From Haliea sp. E1-2-M8 (GTDB lineage Bacteria; Pseudomonadota; Gammaproteobacteria; Pseudomonadales; Halieaceae): a stretch of DNA of 64,000 nucleotides. Below the pieces are notes generated by a model. It saw only the letters and a list, made by a program, of their open reading frames with translations. It was not told the origin of the DNA and did not search any database. The translations under genes and the position numbers were made by a program. Of this stretch, positions 60,787-64,000 are shown one piece after another (the first letter of the stretch is position 1; the number at the start of each line of letters is the position of its first letter). The DNA is taken from NCBI RefSeq assembly GCF_030649675.1, contig NZ_JAUTDR010000018.1:30371-94370 (forward strand). Direction: 5' to 3'.

Positions 60787-61797
60787 ATGCGCGCAATTTC
60801 GGTACCCAAACCAGGTGGACTGGACAAGCTGGCTCAGGTGGACGTCGAGCCCCGCGCCCCCGGCCACGGCGAGATCCAGGTTGCAGTCAAGGCCAGCTCG
60901 CTGAACTTCCACGACTACGTGGTGGTGACCGGTCTGCTCCCCACCGATGACGGCCGCATTCCCATGTCTGACGGTGCCGGTGTGGTAACGGCAGTAGGCG
61001 AGGGGGTGGATGCCTTTGCCGTGGGCGATAACGTCCTGAGCTGCTTCTTCCCCAACTGGCTTGACGGCCGCCCGGGTTTCGAGAAGCTGTTTGCGGTGCC
61101 CGGTGACCACGCCGACGGCTTTGCTGCGGAAACGGTGACCATGCCGGCCCGGGGCTTCACCCGCATGCCTGCGGGCCTGGATTTTCACGAGGCCGCCACC
61201 CTGACCTGCGCCGGCCTCACCGCCTGGCGCGCGCTGGTGGTCGAGACTGACCTCAAGCCGGGCGACTGGGTGTTGGTGCAGGGCAGCGGCGGGGTCTCCA
61301 TCTTTGCCCTGCAGTTTGCGCGGCAGATGGGCTGCCGGGTGATTGCCACCTCTTCCTCTGATGCCAAGCTGGAACGCCTCGCTGCCCTCGGCGCAGAGCA
61401 GTTGGTCAACTATCGCGACACGCCGGAGTGGGGCAAGCGGGTGCTGGAGCTCACCGGCGGCCGCGGCGCCGACCTGGTGGTGGAAGTGGGCGGCTCCGGT
61501 ACGGTGGCCCAGTCGGTAAAGGCAGTCGCGTTTGACGGCTGCATCAGCATGATCGGCGTGCTTACCGGGCTTTCTGGCGAAGTGCCCACGGCAGAGCTGT
61601 TCCAGAAGAACGCCCGCATCAGCGGCATCACCGTCGGCAGCCGCGCCCAGCAGCTGGACATGATCGCCGCTGTTGAAGCTGGCGCAATCAAGCCGGTGAT
61701 TGACAGCCGTTACCCCCTCGAGCTGCTCGCCGAGGCTTTCCGCCACCAGGAATCGCAGCAACACTTCGGCAAGATTTGCGTAGATATCGGCGGCTGA
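60787..61797 (+). CDS. Zinc-independent medium-chain dehydrogenase (NAD(P)H:quinone oxidoreductase type)
   Basis: A 336-residue MDR-superfamily oxidoreductase. GroES-like N-terminal domain (LNFHDYVVVTGLLPT, IPMSDGAGVVTAVGEGVDAF) and Rossmann domain with WVLVQGSGGVSIFALQFARQMG (~160-181) and later IGVLTGLSG. The structural/catalytic zinc ligands of true alcohol dehydrogenases (Cys-x2-Cys-x2-Cys) are absent, so it belongs with quinone/enone reductases. ATG 60787 has GGGAG upstream. The tRNA-Arg promoter -10 (TATACT) lies right at its stop codon. Confidence 0.9.
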   Translation: MRAISVPKPGGLDKLAQVDVEPRAPGHGEIQVAVKASSLNFHDYVVVTGLLPTDDGRIPMSDGAGVVTAVGEGVDAFAVGDNVLSCFFPNWLDGRPGFEKLFAVPGDHADGFAAETVTMPARGFTRMPAGLDFHEAATLTCAGLTAWRALVVETDLKPGDWVLVQGSGGVSIFALQFARQMGCRVIATSSSDAKLERLAALGAEQLVNYRDTPEWGKRVLELTGGRGADLVVEVGGSGTVAQSVKAVAFDGCISMIGVLTGLSGEVPTAELFQKNARISGITVGSRAQQLDMIAAVEAGAIKPVIDSRYPLELLAEAFRHQESQQHFGKICVDIGG

Positions 61798-61803
61798 TAT
61801 ACT
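61775..61803 (+). promoter_or_regulatory. Likely promoter of tRNA-Arg
   Basis: A -10 TATACT (61798-61803) and weak -35 TTTGCG (61775-61780), 17 bases apart, lie at the end of the dehydrogenase gene. The base run after the -10 (GCCGCGCGC) is a GC-rich discriminator, typical of stringently controlled stable-RNA promoters. Confidence 0.55.
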
Positions 61804-61815
61804 GCCGCGCGCAAA

Positions 61816-61892
61816 GCCCCCGTAGCTCAGTTGAATAGAGCGACCCCCTCCTAAGGGGTAGGCCGCAGGTTTGAGTCCTGCCGGGGGTACCA
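61816..61892 (+). tRNA. tRNA-Arg(CCT)
   Basis: A 77-base tRNA with encoded CCA. Acceptor stem 1-7/66-72 pairs fully (G1 with U72 as wobble), D stem GCTC/GAGC, anticodon stem ACCCC/GGGGT with loop CTCCTAA giving anticodon CCT (61850-61852), variable loop AGGCC and T stem GCAGG/CCTGC. The D-loop reads AGTTGAATA and the T-loop TTTGAGT, so the invariant G19 is A (61834) and C56 is T (61872): an A19-U56 pair replaces the usual G19-C56. G18 and U55 are kept. It decodes AGG. Confidence 0.97.
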
Positions 61893-62181
61893 AATAGGCA
61901 TATAAATCAAAAACTTAAAATTATTTATTCTCTATGCCTACATTAATACCTACATAGGTTTTGCCTTTCTGGACCCCGCACCAGTCGATAACTGCTTCCC
62001 AGGGCGCCTTGATCCAGCAGCCCCCGGGTTGGGTCCACGTCGCTAAATCCCTCTCGAACGGCGATAACTTAACCGCAGTAGACTGGTTCCAGTGTAACCA
62101 CAAACCCCGACCGGCGGTGACGGGGTTTCCCCTTGCATCGGCCGCAACCCTGTGCATTATTGGCCTAGAGATCACCTGAGT

Positions 62182-62231
62182 GGCAGGCCTGCCATCGTCA
62201 CTAGCGAGCGCAGCGGGGTAGTGACGATGGC
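62182..62231. repeat. Adjacent palindrome and 13-bp inverted repeat (hairpin)
   Basis: GGCAGGCCTGCC (62182-62193) is a perfect 12-bp palindrome. It overlaps by three bases a perfect 13-bp inverted repeat, GCCATCGTCACTA (62191-62203) and TAGTGACGATGGC (62219-62231), with a 15-base loop rich in G and C. The arms can form a very stable stem. It has no T-run and no flanking gene, so it looks more like a repeat-family or recombination-related element than a terminator. Confidence 0.75.
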
Positions 62232-62723
62232 TCCGAGCCCAGAAAGTACGCTGCTCCGAGACCGATTTTCGGCAGGACGCGCGCGTGACGGGTTCCTAAA
62301 ATACCCACCGTAGACAGAATTACCCGTGGCCACTGCGGATCAGTGGCACAGAGGGGGCCCGCCCTCGACCATCCGGTCACAACGGGCCCGTGCGTCCAGG
62401 ACTGCACCCGACGCACCGACCTCAGGGTCGGCAGTCCATTCTCTACATCGCGACCGTCATCGCTTAACTCAAAGGAGGTGCTTATACCACTACCATTATC
62501 ACTCGGCCCATTGGGGCCGCGTGTGTATACACAACAGGGATCTCCCCCAGGAGATTGGTTGTGTAGCCTGTTTACAGGCGCTTTCAGGTTGTAAGGGAGT
62601 GGTGTCCCATGATCCTTGCCGGTATCCGGATGCGGTGGGTTCGCGCCTCCGCTTGATCAGAAACACTAACCGAGACAGGAAACACCGTGAACAACCTGAA
62701 CTACCAATCTAAATAACGCCGTG

Positions 62724-62752
62724 TTGACACGCGTCACGTGACACAGTAACGT
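62724..62752 (+). promoter_or_regulatory. Promoter and operator of the HigBA-type operon
   Basis: TTGACA (62724-62729) and TAACGT (62747-62752) are 17 bases apart, and the toxin ATG follows eight bases later, giving a very short or no leader. Between them is a 10-bp palindrome GTCACGTGAC (62733-62742), preceded by GTGTTGACAC (62721-62730), itself an imperfect dyad: a likely site for the HigA-type antitoxin repressing its own operon. Confidence 0.55.
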
Positions 62753-62759
62753 TTGCTTT

Positions 62760-63041
62760 ATGATCAAGTCCTTTGCTGACAAACGAACACAAGAGCTCTA
62801 CTCACAGGGCAAGACCAAGAAGTTCTCCGCGGATGTTGCTCCGCGAGCGGCCAGAAAACTTGAATACGTGCATCTAGCGGAGCAGCTGGACGACTTGAGA
62901 GTGCCGCCCGGCAATCGCCTGCACTCACTCTCCGGAAACAGGCAAGGGCAGCACGCGATTTCCATAAATGATCAGTGGCGGATCTGCTTTCGATTTGAAG
63001 ATGGCGACGCCTATGAAGTTGAAGTGTGTGACTACCACTGA
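62760..63041 (+). CDS. higB: HigB-type toxin (RelE/ParE-like mRNA interferase)
   Basis: A 93-residue type II toxin of the RelE/HigB fold, which cleaves ribosome-associated mRNA. Family features are IKSFADKRTQELY, ARRKLEYVHLAEQLDDLRVPPGNRLH-like helix (residues ~32-56) and the conserved C-terminal HAISINDQWRICFRF with EVEVCDYH. Toxin before antitoxin is the HigBA order. Encoded 14 bases upstream of higA in one transcript with a predicted promoter just upstream. It lies in the accessory stretch beyond tRNA-Arg. Confidence 0.95.
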   Translation: MIKSFADKRTQELYSQGKTKKFSADVAPRAARKLEYVHLAEQLDDLRVPPGNRLHSLSGNRQGQHAISINDQWRICFRFEDGDAYEVEVCDYH

Positions 63042-63055
63042 AAGGAGCAATGATT

Positions 63056-63370
63056 ATGGCTATTCCCAACACTGTCGGCATGCAGCGCAAGCCGACCCAT
63101 CCAGGTGAAATGCTCAGGGAGGATTTCCTGCCGGACTATGGCCTGACGGTTGCCCGGCTGGCCGAGTCTTTGGGTGTCTCCCGGCAGTCAGTGAATGAAC
63201 TCCTGCGCGAACGCCGTGCTGTCAGCCCTGAAATGGCACTCCGGCTAGCCCGGCTGTTTGGCAACTCGCCCGAGTTCTGGCTGAATGCACAGCGCGCAAT
63301 TGATCTATGGGCGGCGGCTCAATCGGTCAAGGAAGAAGTTGATCGGATCAAGCCACTCCACGCTGCATAG
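63056..63370 (+). CDS. higA: HigA-type antitoxin (XRE-family HTH)
   Basis: About 104 residues. PTHPGEMLREDFLPDYGLTVARLAESLGVSR-type N-terminal HTH with VNELLRERRAVSPEMALRLARLFGNSPEFWLN is the HigA pattern; it neutralises HigB by complex formation and represses the operon. ATG 63056 follows an in-frame ATG at 63050; GAAAGGAG precedes the first, so either may be used. The palindromic operator candidate lies upstream of higB. Confidence 0.95.
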   Translation: MAIPNTVGMQRKPTHPGEMLREDFLPDYGLTVARLAESLGVSRQSVNELLRERRAVSPEMALRLARLFGNSPEFWLNAQRAIDLWAAAQSVKEEVDRIKPLHAA

Positions 63371-63750
63371 CCAGGACTACGCACAAAATGCCACAGAATG
63401 CTTGAGGCGCCACGTACTGGTGACCACCGTCGGCACCAGCCACTTCTTCTACAACCTGGCCCAATTGCATCCGTTGTCCGACGTCCTAGGCGGTGGCAGC
63501 CAGGTTCGATCACCAGCCAGGAGAAACGCGGCTATACCGGTCCCGAACATAGCGATAGTCTCGGATGGTTTGAGCGGACGTGGGGTCGGCGCTTTAGACG
63601 GAGCAGGATCTGCCATGGTCGAAAACGGGCTTAATCTTGCTATGTCCATGCATCCATTATTTAGACGGGTGCCCAAAGAAATTTGACAAAAGATGTCCGC
63701 CACTTTGGGGCTCATCATCGGTGGCGTGGACATGTTGGAGAGCGAGGTAT
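63371..63750. other. Gene-poor stretch after higA
   Basis: About 380 bases with no supportable gene. Frames on both strands are open for >80 codons but lack ribosome sites or known motifs. One minus-strand frame (63449-63733) has a hydrophobic run near 'ETIAMFGTGIAAFLLAG', faintly like a PEP-CTERM tail, not enough to call. Confidence 0.5.
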
Positions 63751-63975
63751 ATGACTAAGCAGGCGCACTTTTGTGATAGAAAAATCAGTACGTACTGCAT
63801 CGGCGGCGGCATTTTCTACACCGTTATTGTATTGGCAATCTCGCTGCTGAGTCGGCCAAGCATAGGTACGGTATTACTGGCTGTTCTGGGCGGGTGGGGC
63901 GCTTGGGTTATTTGCTACCTTTACTTCACTGGGTCTTCACCAAATCGTGTGGGTAGATTAGCCTTGTCATCATGA
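63751..63975 (+). CDS. Small predicted membrane protein
   Basis: A 74-residue protein. MTKQAHFCDRKIST is followed by two hydrophobic segments (GGGIFYTVIVLAISLL and IGTVLLAVLGGWGAWVICYLYF), probably a two-helix inner-membrane protein. GGAGAGCGAGG precedes the ATG at 63751. No family recognised. It is in the accessory stretch past tRNA-Arg; the sequence beyond the stop continues to the window edge without a further call. Confidence 0.5.
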   Translation: MTKQAHFCDRKISTYCIGGGIFYTVIVLAISLLSRPSIGTVLLAVLGGWGAWVICYLYFTGSSPNRVGRLALSS

Positions 63976-64000
63976 AAGATACACAGCTTTACAGTCAGAT

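Larger units (their letters stand above)
61893..62759. other. Gene-poor stretch downstream of tRNA-Arg
   Basis: About 870 bases with no gene I can support. An 84-codon minus-strand frame (61921-62175) shows no recognisable motif. A well-placed ribosome-like AAAGGAGG at 62470-62477 is followed by no ATG within a sensible distance, and near the end GTGAACAACCTG... makes only a 9-codon frame. Two inverted repeats (62182-62231) are the only strong structure. It may be remnant mobile-element or non-coding DNA. Confidence 0.6.

Noticed and set aside
61921..62175. 84-codon minus-strand frame directly after the tRNA
   Set aside because: Considered as an integrase remnant, but no tyrosine-recombinase motif or other recognisable pattern is present.
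62460..62700. Integron attC site between tRNA and higBA
   Set aside because: A GCTTAAC core-like sequence occurs at 62463 but no matching GTTRRRY partner with the right spacing and pairing is found.
63449..63733. Minus-strand frame with a faint PEP-CTERM-like tail
   Set aside because: The hydrophobic run is short, followed by no Arg cluster, and there is no ribosome site or signal peptide.

Overview
The window looks like chromosomal DNA of a GC-rich marine-type gammaproteobacterium, plausibly of the Cellvibrionales group (Halieaceae or Spongiibacteraceae). This is inferred from gene content only: YeaC, RMF, DUF2797, a 1614-residue NAD-glutamate dehydrogenase, PepN, GlcDEF, an OlsF-type acyltransferase, and four TonB-dependent receptors of the kind common in marine heterotrophs. 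No rRNA or other taxonomic marker is present.

Bases 1-23,900 form an accessory catabolic region. It holds three TonB-dependent receptors, seven short-chain dehydrogenases (SDRs), a luciferase-like flavin oxidoreductase, a RidA protein, two 2,4-diaminopentanoate-dehydrogenase-like Rossmann proteins, two SnoaL/NTF2-fold proteins, two Rieske oxygenases of the KshA/cholesterol-7-desaturase type, an acyl-CoA ligase, two TetR regulators and one GlxA-type AraC regulator. At 14859-15743 lies an integral membrane protein that strongly resembles plant cycloeucalenol cycloisomerase, the enzyme that opens the 9,19-cyclopropane ring of phytosterol precursors. Together these genes suggest uptake and oxidation of a sterol or other triterpenoid, possibly a cyclopropyl or 4-methyl sterol from algae. 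The substrate is inferred, not shown. The TetR gene at 16626-17249 and the Rieske/ligase pair at 17367-19905 are divergent. Between them a consensus-like promoter carries two copies of a 14-bp palindrome, TGACA-N4-TGTCA, which is a clear operator candidate.

Bases 23,900-61,800 are mostly housekeeping. In order they are: a beta-CASP metallo-beta-lactamase protein, lipA, a PLP-dependent deaminase-like protein, nadK, a rhomboid protease, a Crp/Fnr regulator, YeaC, DUF2797 and pepN. Next come a six-gene MoxR/Bat (VWA) operon on the minus strand, NAD-glutamate dehydrogenase, rmf (ribosome modulation factor), glcDEF, a double-DsbA-domain protein, an OlsF-like acyltransferase and a small basic protein. 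These are followed by a TonB receptor/beta-helix lipoprotein pair preceded by a PhoB-box-like triple repeat, a third diaminopentanoate-dehydrogenase-like protein, two small exported proteins and a medium-chain dehydrogenase.

At 61816-61892 is tRNA-Arg(CCT), with an unusual A19/U56 combination in place of the near-universal G19-C56 elbow pair. Beyond it the sequence changes character: about 870 bases without a convincing gene but with strong inverted repeats, then a HigBA-type toxin-antitoxin pair, a second gene-poor stretch and a small membrane protein. This looks like the edge of a tRNA-associated accessory region, but no integrase or att repeat is visible in the window.
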